Assembly (NCBI RefSeq): GCF_024169245.1 | Contig: NZ_JALJWP010000001.1 | Span: 372,001-436,000 of the forward strand | Length of the DNA stretch: 64,000 nucleotides | From: Pseudomonas koreensis | GTDB lineage: Bacteria; Pseudomonadota; Gammaproteobacteria; Pseudomonadales; Pseudomonadaceae | Direction: 5' to 3' | Shown here: positions 51,578 to 60,103 of the stretch, in pieces | How the letters are laid out: the number at the start of each line of letters is the position of its first letter | Numbering within the stretch: position 1 is the stretch's first letter | Translations under genes and position numbers: made by a program | Notes under the pieces: model-generated | Databases searched by the model: none | What the model was told of the DNA's origin: nothing | The model's input: only the letters and a program-made list of their open reading frames with translations

Positions 51578-52702
51578 ATGCCTTTGCTTGAAACACCTTT
51601 CGCCCAACTCGACCTGATCCGCCAGCCCGAACAGCAGAATGAACCGCTGCAAGCCTTCGATGCGGCAGACGAATACCTGCTCAATCATCTCGCCAGCGAA
51701 CAACCGGCAAGCAGCACCCGCGTGCTGGTACTCAATGACAGCTTTGGTGCCTTGGCGATCAGTTTGCTGGGCAATGTCGAGGTCAGCAGCAGCGGCGACT
51801 CGTTCCTGGGTTTCGCCGGGCTGGAAAAAAATCTGCTGCGCAATGGTCAGGCGTTCGATGCGATCCGGCCGCTACCGGCCAGCGAACCTTTAGTGGGGCC
51901 GTTTGACCGGGTGCTGATCCGCGTTCCCAAAACCCTGGCGCTGCTGGAAGAACAACTGATCCGCCTGCAAGGACAACTCGCCCCCGGCGCGCAAGTGATC
52001 GCGGCCGCGATGGTGAAGCATCTGCCCCGTGCCGCCGGCGATCTGCTCGAGCGCTACATTGGCCCGGTGCAGGCGTCGCTGGCCGTGAAGAAAGCGCGAC
52101 TGCTGATCGCCACGCCTGAAAGCAAACTGCCCGCGACATCGCCCTACCCGACTCGCTATCGCCTCGACGAACCGGCGATCGAACTGCTCAACCACGCCAA
52201 CGTGTTCTGCCGCGACGGCCTGGACATCGGCACGCGCGCGTTTCTGCCGCATCTGCCGAAAAACCTTGGCAACGCACGAGTCGCCGACCTGGGTTGTGGT
52301 AACGGTGTACTGGCCATTGCCAGCGCCCTGCAGAACCCGGATGCGCATTACACGCTGGTCGATGAATCGTTCATGGCGGTGCAATCGGCTGCCGAGAACT
52401 GGCGCGAGGCGTTGGGCGATCGCGAAGTCATCGTGCGCGCTGGCGATGGTCTGGCCGGGCAGGCGCCGCAGTCGCTGGACGTGGTGCTGTGCAACCCACC
52501 GTTCCATCAGCAGCAGGTGGTCGGCGACTTCCTCGCCTGGCGCATGTTCCAGCAAGCCCGCGAGGCACTGGTGGTCGGCGGTGCGCTGTACATTGTCGGC
52601 AATCGGCACCTGGGCTATCACAGCAAACTGGCGCGCTTGTTCCGCGGTGTCGAGCAAGTGGCGGCAACGCCGAAGTTCGTCATTCTCAAGGCGCGCAAAT
52701 AA
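51578..52702 (+). CDS. rlmG: 23S rRNA (guanine1835-N2)-methyltransferase RlmG
   Basis: A 374-residue two-domain enzyme made of an N-terminal RsmC/RlmG-type domain and a C-terminal Rossmann methyltransferase domain. The SAM site is VADLGCGNGVLAIAS and the catalytic NPPF is in VVLCNPPFHQQQ. It methylates G1835 of 23S rRNA from S-adenosylmethionine. The start at 51578 (MPLLETPFAQLDL) is the family one; the 39 codons before it are Arg/Pro-rich and doubtful. RsmC is the closest alternative but the length and C-terminus favour RlmG. Confidence 0.92.
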   Translation: MPLLETPFAQLDLIRQPEQQNEPLQAFDAADEYLLNHLASEQPASSTRVLVLNDSFGALAISLLGNVEVSSSGDSFLGFAGLEKNLLRNGQAFDAIRPLPASEPLVGPFDRVLIRVPKTLALLEEQLIRLQGQLAPGAQVIAAAMVKHLPRAAGDLLERYIGPVQASLAVKKARLLIATPESKLPATSPYPTRYRLDEPAIELLNHANVFCRDGLDIGTRAFLPHLPKNLGNARVADLGCGNGVLAIASALQNPDAHYTLVDESFMAVQSAAENWREALGDREVIVRAGDGLAGQAPQSLDVVLCNPPFHQQQVVGDFLAWRMFQQAREALVVGGALYIVGNRHLGYHSKLARLFRGVEQVAATPKFVILKARK

Positions 52703-52713
52703 ATCCCGGGCAT

Positions 52714-52737
52714 AAAAAACCCTCCGTGAGGAGGGTT
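52714..52737 (-). terminator. Terminator of the cioAB unit
   Basis: The stem AACCCTCC/GGAGGGTT (loop TCAC on the minus strand) is followed on that strand by TTTTTT. It also ends near rlmG's stop on the other strand. Confidence 0.85.
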
Positions 52738-52773
52738 GCAAACCCGTACCCGAAGGCGCCGGGACAGGATGTT

Positions 52774-52941
52774 TCAGTGGGTGGTCAAGCCTGCGGCATT
52801 CATGAACATGCGCATCAGGCTGGCGGCGATGAACAACACGCCGACACTGCCGACCCAGATCAAGGCCAACCAGCCGAGCCGCTGCCACAGCGGTTTTTTT
52901 TCGGCTTCTTCAATGTCGTGCAGGGAATGCTTGCCGGTCAT
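52774..52941 (-). CDS. Small DUF2474 membrane subunit of the cyanide-insensitive oxidase
   Basis: A 55-residue protein that is easily missed: MTGKHSLHDIEEAEKKPLWQ, then one membrane helix (about residues 22-45, WLALIWVGSVGVLFIAASLM), ending GLTTH. DUF2474 proteins are encoded after cioAB-type genes in many Pseudomonas and are thought to be small oxidase subunits like CydX, though without sequence similarity. It lies 84 bases after cioB, with a single REP in the gap, and is followed by the operon terminator. Confidence 0.85.
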   Translation of the reverse strand: MTGKHSLHDIEEAEKKPLWQRLGWLALIWVGSVGVLFIAASLMRMFMNAAGLTTH

Positions 52942-52980
52942 AGAATCGATCTCCGTTAAGCCAAGGCGCCACCGATGGCG

Positions 52981-53007
52981 CCTTCGCGAGCAGGCTCGCT
53001 CCCACAG
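52981..53007. repeat. Single REP between cioB and the DUF2474 gene
   Basis: CCTTCGCGAGCAGGCTCGCT through CCCACAG, a lone copy of the GCGAGC family inside the operon. Confidence 0.85.
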
Positions 53008-53025
53008 GGCAAGCCCGGCATTGGA

Positions 53026-54033
53026 TTAGTGATAGCCGTCTTCATGGGTGACTTTGCCGCGGAACACGTAGTAGCTCCAGAAGGTATAACCCAGGATGAA
53101 CGGGATGATGAACAGCGTGCCCACCAGCATGAAGCCCTGACTTTGCGGCGGCGCGGCGGCGTCCCAGATCGAGATCGATGGCGGTACGATGTTCGGCCAG
53201 AGGCTGATGCCCAGGCCGCTGTAGCCGAGGAAAATCAGCACCAGGGTCAGCAGGAACGGCGTGTAGTTGGCATTACGTGCCACTGCGCGGATCAGGCCAT
53301 ACAGGGTAACCAGCACCAGAATCGGCACCGGCATGAACCACAACAGATTCGGCATGCTGAACCAGCGCGAGGCAATTTCCGGGTGGGACAACGGCGTCCA
53401 GATACTGACAATGCCGATCACCGCCAACAGCACAAACGCCAGCGGCCGCGCCAGATCATGCATCTGTTCCTGCAACTTGCCTTCGGTCTTCATGATCAGC
53501 CAGGTGCAACCGAGCAAGGCATAGGCCACCACCAGCGCTGCGCCGCAGAACAGTGTGAACGGCGTGAGCCAGTCCAGTGATCCACCGGCGAACTGGCGAT
53601 TGACCACCGGCAAGCCGTCGATGAACGCACCTAGCGCCACACCCTGAAAGAACGTCGCCGCGATCGAACCACCGATGAACGCCTTGTCCCACAGGTGACG
53701 TTTTTCATCCTTGGCCTTGAAGCGGAACTCGAAGGCCACGCCACGGAAAATCAGCCCCATCAGCATGAAGATCAGCGGCAGGTACAGCGCCGACAACACA
53801 ACCGAATAGGCCAGCGGGAAGGCGCCAAACAACGCCGCGCCCCCCAGCACCAGCCAGGTTTCGTTGCCGTCCCAGACTGGCGCAACCGTGTTCATCATCA
53901 CGTCGCGGTCGGTCTTGCCGGGCACGAACGGGAAAAGAATGCCGATGCCCAGATCGAAACCGTCCATGACCACGTACATCATGATGCCGAAGATGATGAT
54001 CACGGCCCAGATCAGCGGAAGATCAATACCCAT
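53026..54033 (-). CDS. cioB: Cyanide-insensitive terminal oxidase subunit II
   Basis: A 335-residue CydB-type membrane protein with about 8-9 segments. It begins MGIDLPLIWAVIIIFGIMMYVVMDGFDLGIGILFPF and has the conserved GNETWLVLGGAALFGAFPLAY. It pairs with CioA to form the bd-type oxidase that reduces oxygen with ubiquinol without pumping protons. Only 3 bases separate it from cioA. The CydB family and small Q loop in CioA together place it in the CIO type. Confidence 0.94.
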   Translation of the reverse strand: MGIDLPLIWAVIIIFGIMMYVVMDGFDLGIGILFPFVPGKTDRDVMMNTVAPVWDGNETWLVLGGAALFGAFPLAYSVVLSALYLPLIFMLMGLIFRGVAFEFRFKAKDEKRHLWDKAFIGGSIAATFFQGVALGAFIDGLPVVNRQFAGGSLDWLTPFTLFCGAALVVAYALLGCTWLIMKTEGKLQEQMHDLARPLAFVLLAVIGIVSIWTPLSHPEIASRWFSMPNLLWFMPVPILVLVTLYGLIRAVARNANYTPFLLTLVLIFLGYSGLGISLWPNIVPPSISIWDAAAPPQSQGFMLVGTLFIIPFILGYTFWSYYVFRGKVTHEDGYH

Positions 54034-54036
54034 GAG

Positions 54037-55482
54037 TCAAATCTCCTTGGTCAAGCGAGTGTTGTCTTCGTGCTCGCCCTCGGCCGGATCGTCGGCTGCG
54101 GACAGCGGACGCGCCGGGGTGCGTTTCTTGCCTGGACCACCGTCGGGCGTTTCGCTGCCTTCGCTGATCTTCGGCCCCTTGCGCACCAGACGCATCATGT
54201 AGCCGAGACCTGCGCCGAACAGCGCGAAATAGATCACGACGAACATGATCAGGGTGATGCTCATCTGCATGAAGCTGTGGTTGGAAGAAGCATCTGCGGT
54301 GCGCATCAAGCCGTACACGACCCATGGCTGACGGCCGATTTCCGTGGTGAACCAGCCGGCAAGAATCGCGATCAGGCCGGACGGCCCCATCCACAACGCC
54401 AGATGCAGGAACGGCCGCGAGGTATACAGCGAGTCACGCTTGCGCAGCCACAGACTCCACAACCCGGTGAAGATCATCAGGAAACCGAGGCCGACCATGA
54501 TGCGGAACGACCAGAACACGATGGTCGAATTCGGCCGGTCTTCCGGCGGGAATTCCTTCAGTGCCGGCACTTGCTTGTCCAGCGAGTGCGTGAGAATCAG
54601 GCTGCCGAGGTAGGGAATCTCCACGGCGAACCTGGTGCGTTCTTCTTTCATGTCCGGCCAGCCGAACAGGATCAGCGGCGTCGCTTCGTCGCCGTGGTTT
54701 TCCCAGTGGCCTTCGATCGCAGCGATTTTTGCCGGCTGATGCTTGAGCGTGTTGAGCCCGTGGAAGTCGCCGATCACTGCCTGGATCGGCGCGACGATCA
54801 GCGCCATCCACATCGCCATCGACAACATGGTGCGGATCGCCGGGTTGTCCCTGCCGCGCAGCAAATGCCAGGCTGCCGAAGAGCCGACGAAGAATGCCGT
54901 CGCGACGAACGCGGCGGTGGCCATGTGCATCAGGCGATAAGGGAATGACGGGTTGAAGACAATCGCCAGCCAATCGGTCGGAATCACCTGACCGTTGACG
55001 ATTTCAAAGCCCTGCGGCGTCTGCATCCAGCTGTTGGAAGCGAGAATCCAGAAGGTCGAAATCAGCGTGCCGATCGCCACCATCACCGTCGAAAAGAAGT
55101 GCAGGCCGCGCCCGACCTTGTTCCAGCCGAACAGCATCACGCCAAGAAAACCGGCCTCGAGAAAAAACGCTGTAAGCACTTCATAGGTCAGCAACGGCCC
55201 GGTGACGGCACCGGCGAAATCAGAGAATCGACTCCAGTTGGTGCCGAACTGATAGGCCATGACCAGACCGGAAACCACGCCCATGCCGAAGTTGACGGCA
55301 AAGATCTTCGACCAGAAATGGTAGAGGTCACGGTAGGTATCGTTGCGGGTTTTCAGCCACAAGCCTTCGAGCACCGCCAGGTAACTCGCCAGGCCGATGG
55401 TGATGGCCGGGAACAGAATGTGGAACGAGATGGTGAACGCGAACTGAATTCGGGCGAGATCGAGAGCCTCTAAACCGAACAT
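54037..55482 (-). CDS. cioA: Cyanide-insensitive terminal oxidase subunit I
   Basis: A 481-residue CydA-type subunit carrying the three haems. The N-terminal His is in FTISFHILFPAITIG and the second His in YRLMHMATAAF. The quinol-binding segment has the Lys/Glu pair in KIAAIEGHWEN. The Q loop is short, which defines the cyanide-insensitive type; E. coli CydA is longer. In P. aeruginosa, cioAB is repressed by ANR in low oxygen and controlled by RoxSR. Here a perfect FNR/ANR-type site lies about 165 bases upstream of the start. Confidence 0.94.
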   Translation of the reverse strand: MFGLEALDLARIQFAFTISFHILFPAITIGLASYLAVLEGLWLKTRNDTYRDLYHFWSKIFAVNFGMGVVSGLVMAYQFGTNWSRFSDFAGAVTGPLLTYEVLTAFFLEAGFLGVMLFGWNKVGRGLHFFSTVMVAIGTLISTFWILASNSWMQTPQGFEIVNGQVIPTDWLAIVFNPSFPYRLMHMATAAFVATAFFVGSSAAWHLLRGRDNPAIRTMLSMAMWMALIVAPIQAVIGDFHGLNTLKHQPAKIAAIEGHWENHGDEATPLILFGWPDMKEERTRFAVEIPYLGSLILTHSLDKQVPALKEFPPEDRPNSTIVFWSFRIMVGLGFLMIFTGLWSLWLRKRDSLYTSRPFLHLALWMGPSGLIAILAGWFTTEIGRQPWVVYGLMRTADASSNHSFMQMSITLIMFVVIYFALFGAGLGYMMRLVRKGPKISEGSETPDGGPGKKRTPARPLSAADDPAEGEHEDNTRLTKEI

Positions 55483-55643
55483 ATGGCTTCCTCTGTCAGG
55501 TAGTACGGGTAGCGGACCCGGAGGCCTGCACCACTGCCCCCACGGATATGGAGTGCGGCGAATTCGGATTCGTTCTTTTTTTACAACCATCGCAACGCAG
55601 GGAGTCTGGCCAACTGGCCGTCAGATCAGTTCCGGTCGGGGTC

Positions 55644-55657
55644 TTGATCTGGATCAA
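55644..55657. promoter_or_regulatory. FNR/ANR-type site upstream of cioA
   Basis: TTGATCTGGATCAA is a perfect match to the ANR/FNR consensus TTGAT-N4-ATCAA, 162-175 bases upstream of cioA. The 55483-55874 gap otherwise shows no gene; the site lies between cioA and the MFS gene and could serve either. Confidence 0.65.
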
Positions 55658-55874
55658 GCAACGTTGAAAGAGTAGTCCCATTTTTACCAACGAACCGCGT
55701 GGTCGTTTGCCGCGTGACAAGTTGTCTCATTGGCGCAGCAAGGTTCTGGCCTGAATAAGTTGTGGGTTAACCCGAAAAGATTGATGCACATCTGACTGAA
55801 TTTTTTCTCGTAGCAACTTCCTGTTACAGACTGGTGATAATCTCGCCGTTCACTCGTCCAAGACCTGCCTTCAG

Positions 55875-57110
55875 ATGCCCGTTCAAGAGCCCCTGCTGTT
55901 ACGTCACCATCGTCCGTTCATGGCCTTCTGGCTGGCGCGGATTTTCACCGCCAGCGGTTTCCAGATGCTCACCGTGGCGATTGGCTGGAATCTGTATCAA
56001 CTGACCGGCAACGTGCTGGATCTGGGCCTGGTCGGTCTGGTCGAATTTGCCCCGCGCGTGCTGTTCATGCTGCACACCGGGCATGTCGCCGACCGCTATG
56101 ACCGGCGCAAGGTCGCCGCGCTTTGTCAGTCGTTGCAGGCACTGATTGCCTTGGCGCTGGCCATCGGCAGTGCCACCGACAATGTCACTCGCGAGATGAT
56201 TTTCATCCTCGCCTTTCTTCTGGGCGCTGCGCGGTCGTTCGAAATGCCGACGACCCAGGCGCTATTGCCAAGCATCGTCCCCAGCGCCCTGTTCCCCCGC
56301 GCCGTCGCTGCCGCGCAATCGGCGCAGCAGTCTGCGACCATCGTCGCCCCGGCTCTCGGCGGCTTGCTCTATGCATTTGGCAGCGTCTGGGTCTACGGTC
56401 CAACCGTACTTCTGTATGTGATCGCCTGCACGCTGATGCTCAATCTGCCGGCACGCCAGACGCCGCTGAACAAAGGCAAAGCCACGCTGGATTCGTTGCT
56501 GGCGGGAATCCGTTTCATCCGCAGCCGCCCGGACATCCTCGGCGCGATCTCGCTGGACCTTTTTGCCGTGCTGCTCGGCGGCGCCACGGCGTTGCTGCCG
56601 GTGTTCGCCAAGGACATTCTGCTGACTGGCCCGTGGGGCCTTGGCCTGCTGCGCTCGGCGCCGGCAGTGGGCGCGTTGCTGATGTCATTGTTCCTGGCGC
56701 GATTTGCCGTGGAGCGCAATGTCGGTCGGGTGATGTTCACCGCCGTCGGCATCTTCGGCGTCGCCACCATCGCCTTCGGCCTGTCGACCTCGTTCTGGTT
56801 CTCGCTGGCAGTGCTGGTGGTGCTCGGTGCAGCGGACATGATCAGCATGGTCATCCGCGCCTCGTTCGTACAACTGGAAACCCCGGACGAAATGCGCGGC
56901 CGGGTCAGCGCGGTCAACGGCCTGTTCATTGGTGCCTCGAACCAGTTGGGCGAATTCGAATCCGGCCTCACGGCCCACTGGTTCGGCACCGTGCCGGCGG
57001 TGGTCATGGGCGGAATCGGCACGCTGGTGGTGACCGGGACGTGGATCAAGCTGTTCCCGACATTGGCGAACCGGGACCGGATGCATGTGCCGGTGGAGGA
57101 GAAGGTCTGA
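55875..57110 (+). CDS. MFS transporter (MFS_3/EntS-like)
   Basis: A 411-residue carrier with about 12 membrane segments. The signature after segment 2 is GHVADRYDRRKVAALCQ, and a similar pattern follows segment 8 (FARFAVERNVGRVMF). It falls in the MFS_3 group, which includes EntS and TetV-like exporters. Nothing nearby indicates a substrate: no siderophore or resistance genes. The ATG at 55875 has only a weak ribosome site. Export of an unknown small molecule is the best guess. Confidence 0.83.
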   Translation: MPVQEPLLLRHHRPFMAFWLARIFTASGFQMLTVAIGWNLYQLTGNVLDLGLVGLVEFAPRVLFMLHTGHVADRYDRRKVAALCQSLQALIALALAIGSATDNVTREMIFILAFLLGAARSFEMPTTQALLPSIVPSALFPRAVAAAQSAQQSATIVAPALGGLLYAFGSVWVYGPTVLLYVIACTLMLNLPARQTPLNKGKATLDSLLAGIRFIRSRPDILGAISLDLFAVLLGGATALLPVFAKDILLTGPWGLGLLRSAPAVGALLMSLFLARFAVERNVGRVMFTAVGIFGVATIAFGLSTSFWFSLAVLVVLGAADMISMVIRASFVQLETPDEMRGRVSAVNGLFIGASNQLGEFESGLTAHWFGTVPAVVMGGIGTLVVTGTWIKLFPTLANRDRMHVPVEEKV

Positions 57111-57155
57111 GTTTTCTGGAAAAACTCACCTGCCAAGCACATATCAAGCGACAAC

Positions 57156-57177
57156 GTGCGGTACATAGTTACCGCAC
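57156..57177. promoter_or_regulatory. Inverted repeat, probable HigA operator 1
   Basis: GTGCGGTA-CATAGT-TACCGCAC: 8-bp perfect arms with a 6-base spacer, 59 bases before the start of the HigA-like gene. Confidence 0.5.
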
Positions 57178-57180
57178 TGG

Positions 57181-57201
57181 GTGTAATGTATCGCCTTACA
57201 C
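57181..57201. promoter_or_regulatory. Inverted repeat, probable HigA operator 2
   Basis: GTGTAA-TGTATCGCC-TTACAC: 6-bp perfect arms with a 9-base spacer, 35 bases before the start codon and 3 bases after operator 1. Confidence 0.5.
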
Positions 57202-57235
57202 TCGCCGCCATGATCATGTCTTCAGGTCCACGCCC

Positions 57236-57517
57236 ATGCACAACCCGCCACACCCCGGTGAAACCCTGCTGCTGGATGTCTTGCCCGAGCTTGGCATCAG
57301 CGTGAGCGAATTAGCCCGGCACCTTGGCTTTGCACGCCCGCACCTTTCGCGCGTACTGCACGGACACGCGCCAATCAGCCCGGATCTGGCAGTACGACTT
57401 GAGCGTGCAGGGATAGGCAAGGCGCGCGTGTGGCTAGGTGTTCAAACCGACTACGACCTTTGGCAAGCGGAGCACCGTGAGCAACCAATGATAGAACCCC
57501 TCGCAGCCCGCGGCTGA
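57236..57517 (+). CDS. higA: HigA/VapI-type antitoxin-like HTH protein without a toxin gene
   Basis: A 93-residue protein. MHNPPHPGETLLLDVLPELGISVSELARHLGFARPHLSRVLHGHAPISPDLAVRLERAGI is the typical HigA Xre-family fold, then a short C-terminal tail. HigA proteins repress their own higBA promoter and neutralise the RelE-type HigB RNase. Only about 125 bases separate this start from the MFS gene, far too little for higB (about 90 codons), and the downstream gene is unrelated and convergent. It is either a stranded antitoxin or a self-standing regulator. Two palindromes lie in its leader. The symbol is a family name only. Confidence 0.8.
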   Translation: MHNPPHPGETLLLDVLPELGISVSELARHLGFARPHLSRVLHGHAPISPDLAVRLERAGIGKARVWLGVQTDYDLWQAEHREQPMIEPLAARG

Positions 57518-57521
57518 CCCT

Positions 57522-58073
57522 TCAGGCCATCAACTCCCCCGCCACCTTCAACCGCAGCGCCTTGCCGCCAAGTTGCTCGACCAGGGTCAAGGCAAATTCC
57601 AGCGCCGGTCCCGAGCCTTGGGCGGTGATGCAGTTGCCGTCGACCACCACTGGTTGATCAACAAACGTACAGCCCGACAACTGATGGCTGGCGCCGGGCA
57701 GGCAGGTCATCCGTCGCTGGCGCAGCACGCCTGACGCTTGCAGCGCGACGGCCGGGGCTTCGCCGATGGCGGCGAACAGTCGGCCGGCGCTGGCTTGGTC
57801 CTTGAGCAATTGCTGTAATGGCTGATGCGCCGCCAGATGCTGGGAACCGACGGCGCCGCCCGGCAGGACAATCAGGTCGAAGCGCTGCGCGAGTACATCG
57901 ACCAGCATGCCATCGGCAGTCAACCGGGTGCCGCGCGCGCAGGTCAGCATGCGCCGGCCTTCGATACTGGCGGCGACCACTTCGATGCCGGCGCGGCGCA
58001 GCACGTCGATCAGGGTCACGGTTTGCAAATCGTCGATGCCCTCGGCGAGGGCAATCAGGGCTCTGGAAGTCAT
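57522..58073 (-). CDS. DJ-1/PfpI-family protein lacking the nucleophile Cys
   Basis: A 183-residue DJ-1-fold protein: MTSRALIALAEGIDDLQTVTLIDVLRRAGIEVVAASIEG, then FDLIVLPGGAVGSQHL. The nucleophile-elbow segment reads LFAAIGEAPAVALQ, with Gly where DJ-1 has Cys106 (AAICAGP). The conserved Glu18 equivalent reads Gln in DDLQTV. Both catalytic groups of the deglycase/YajL type are therefore missing, so catalysis is doubtful. It may be a binding or structural paralogue. It is convergent with the HigA-like gene, only 4 bases between the stops. Confidence 0.85.
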   Translation of the reverse strand: MTSRALIALAEGIDDLQTVTLIDVLRRAGIEVVAASIEGRRMLTCARGTRLTADGMLVDVLAQRFDLIVLPGGAVGSQHLAAHQPLQQLLKDQASAGRLFAAIGEAPAVALQASGVLRQRRMTCLPGASHQLSGCTFVDQPVVVDGNCITAQGSGPALEFALTLVEQLGGKALRLKVAGELMA

Positions 58074-58140
58074 GGGCGCTTTCCGCTGGGTAGTCTGTAA
58101 AGCGTAGTCAGCTTTGTCCCACCCTGTTCGAAGTCAGCCG

Positions 58141-58587
58141 TTACTTGATGTAAAGCTGAGTCGAGAGCGTGTTGCGCGGAGCGTTGATCGAGGTGTTGCT
58201 GAAGCTGAAGGTGCCTTCCTGTTTGCCGGCCAGATCGAAGGTATAGAGAGAACCGACGGTTTTGCTGCCAGGCGTGCATTCGGTGAGGTTGCCATTATCG
58301 AAGGCACACACCGGGCCTCGAGTGCCGTTGACCTCGAAGCCATCCAGAGTCACGTGTGGCTGGTTCTGGCCATAGCCGACTTCCAGCACGAAGACTTTGA
58401 TATTCGGCCCACTGTGATTGCATTGGGTTTGCGGCTGGTTATTGGCGATATCCTCCAGTCCGCAGGGCGGTGACTGTACTTTGATCACCTTCACTTCGCT
58501 CAACGGCGGCGCCGAAGCCGCGAACGCCGGCACCGCCGCCAGCAGTGCTGCAATCCATCCGAAAATCCTGATCCCGCTGTTGCGCAT
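58141..58587 (-). CDS. Small secreted protein (possible DUF4879)
   Basis: A 148-residue protein with a signal peptide (MRNSGIRIFGWIAALLAAVPAFAASA). The mature part is beta-rich: PPLSEVKVIKVQSPPCGLEDIA, CNHSGPNIKVFVLEVGYGQN, VCAFDNGNLTECTPGS, ending in a basic LYIK. Four cysteines suggest two disulphides. I associate it tentatively with DUF4879 (YolA-like) from the SEVKVIKVQSP pattern; this needs a search. The start at 58587 is where the signal peptide begins. It is divergent from the purine permease. Confidence 0.78.
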   Translation of the reverse strand: MRNSGIRIFGWIAALLAAVPAFAASAPPLSEVKVIKVQSPPCGLEDIANNQPQTQCNHSGPNIKVFVLEVGYGQNQPHVTLDGFEVNGTRGPVCAFDNGNLTECTPGSKTVGSLYTFDLAGKQEGTFSFSNTSINAPRNTLSTQLYIK

Positions 58588-58807
58588 GCCTGCCCACTCC
58601 GAAAAATCAGCGCGCAGTATGGCGCAGTTGTCCGCTGCGCAAAACTTCGCCGACGATCGACACCAACATCCGCCAAATTCCTCACGCGGCTGGTATGATG
58701 CGCGGCTTTTTCCGGCCCACGACAATTTCCCAGGCGCTTGCGACGGTCTGTGCTTTGCTGTTGAGGTCGATACATTCACGGCGCCACGCGCGCCACGGGG
58801 AGCAGAC

Positions 58808-60103
58808 ATGCTGGAAAGGCTGTTTCAACTCAAGGCACACAACACCAACGTGCGCACCGAAATTCTCGCGGGCGTCACGACTTTCCTGGCCATGGCTTAC
58901 ATTCTGTTCGTCAACCCGAGCATCCTCGGCGAGACCGGCATGGACAAGGGCGCGATCTTCGTCGCCACCTGTCTGGCTGCCGCGATCGGATCGACCGTGA
59001 TGGGCCTGATCGCCAACTACCCGATCGCCCTCGCTCCGGGCATGGGCCTGAATGCCTTCTTTACCTACACCGTGGTTCTGCACATGGGCCACACCTGGCA
59101 GGTGGCGCTGGGTGCGGTGTTCATTTCCGCCGTGCTGTTCTTCCTGCTGTCGATCTTCCGCATCCGTGAATGGATCATCAATGCCATCCCGCTGCCACTG
59201 CGCTCGGCGATCGCCGCCGGTATCGGTCTGTTCCTGGCGTTGATTGCCTTGCACAACGCGGAAATCGTGGTCGGCAATTCGGCGACCATGGTCGGCCTCG
59301 GTGATCTGACCAAACCGGCACCGATCCTTGCGACTATCGGCTTCGCTGTGATTGTTGCCCTCGAAGCGCTGAAAGTGCGCGGCGCGGTGCTGATCGGCAT
59401 CCTCGCGGTAACCATCGCCTCGATCGCGCTGAACGTCACCAAGTTCGGCGGCATCCTGTCGATGCCGCCGTCGCTGGCGCCGACCTTCCTGCAACTGGAC
59501 ATCAAAGGTGCACTGGATATCGGTCTGGTCAGCGTGATCTTCGCCTTCCTGTTCGTCGACCTGTTCGACAACTCCGGGACCCTGATCGGCGTCGCCAAGC
59601 GCGCCGGCCTGATGGGCAAGGACGGCCACATGCCGAAAATGGGTCGCGCGCTGATCGCCGACAGTACTGCGGCCATGGCCGGTTCGCTGCTGGGCACGTC
59701 GACCACCACCAGTTACATCGAATCCGCTGCCGGCGTCAGTGCCGGCGGCCGCACCGGCCTGACCGCCATCGTCGTGGCAATCCTGTTTCTGCTGGCGCTG
59801 TTCTTCTCGCCACTGGCGGCCAGCGTTCCGGCCTTCGCCACCGCCCCAGCGCTGCTGTTCGTCGCCGTGCTGATGACTTCCGGCCTGGCGGAAATAGACT
59901 GGGATGACATCACCGTCGCCGCGCCGGTGGTGGTCACCGCGCTGGCGATGCCGTTCACCTATTCGATCGCCAACGGCATCGCCTTCGGCTTCATCGCCTG
60001 GACCGCCATCAAGCTGCTGTCCGGCCGTGCCCGTGAGCTGAACCCGGCACTGGTGATTCTTTCGATTCTGTTTGTGATCAAGTTGGGTTGGTTCAACGCA
60101 TGA
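58808..60103 (+). CDS. NCS2 family purine permease
   Basis: A 431-residue inner-membrane carrier of the AzgA/NCS2 branch. It begins [37 protein letters not shown], the usual start for adenine/guanine/hypoxanthine permeases (PurP, GhxP, PbuG group). Conserved segments include [32 protein letters not shown] and [23 protein letters not shown]. The exact purine cannot be read. A GGGGAG site is 6 bases before the ATG. trmA overlaps its stop by 4 bases. Confidence 0.9.
   Translation: MLERLFQLKAHNTNVRTEILAGVTTFLAMAYILFVNPSILGETGMDKGAIFVATCLAAAIGSTVMGLIANYPIALAPGMGLNAFFTYTVVLHMGHTWQVALGAVFISAVLFFLLSIFRIREWIINAIPLPLRSAIAAGIGLFLALIALHNAEIVVGNSATMVGLGDLTKPAPILATIGFAVIVALEALKVRGAVLIGILAVTIASIALNVTKFGGILSMPPSLAPTFLQLDIKGALDIGLVSVIFAFLFVDLFDNSGTLIGVAKRAGLMGKDGHMPKMGRALIADSTAAMAGSLLGTSTTTSYIESAAGVSAGGRTGLTAIVVAILFLLALFFSPLAASVPAFATAPALLFVAVLMTSGLAEIDWDDITVAAPVVVTALAMPFTYSIANGIAFGFIAWTAIKLLSGRARELNPALVILSILFVIKLGWFNA

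Noticed and set aside
56123..57235. A large fused open frame leading into the HigA-like protein
   Set aside because: The first 370 codons are an out-of-frame shadow of the MFS gene; the HTH protein starts at its own ATG at 57236.
58588..58807. Purine riboswitch upstream of the NCS2 permease
   Set aside because: No purine-aptamer core or terminator/antiterminator pair was visible; only a weak -10-like TATGAT near 58694.
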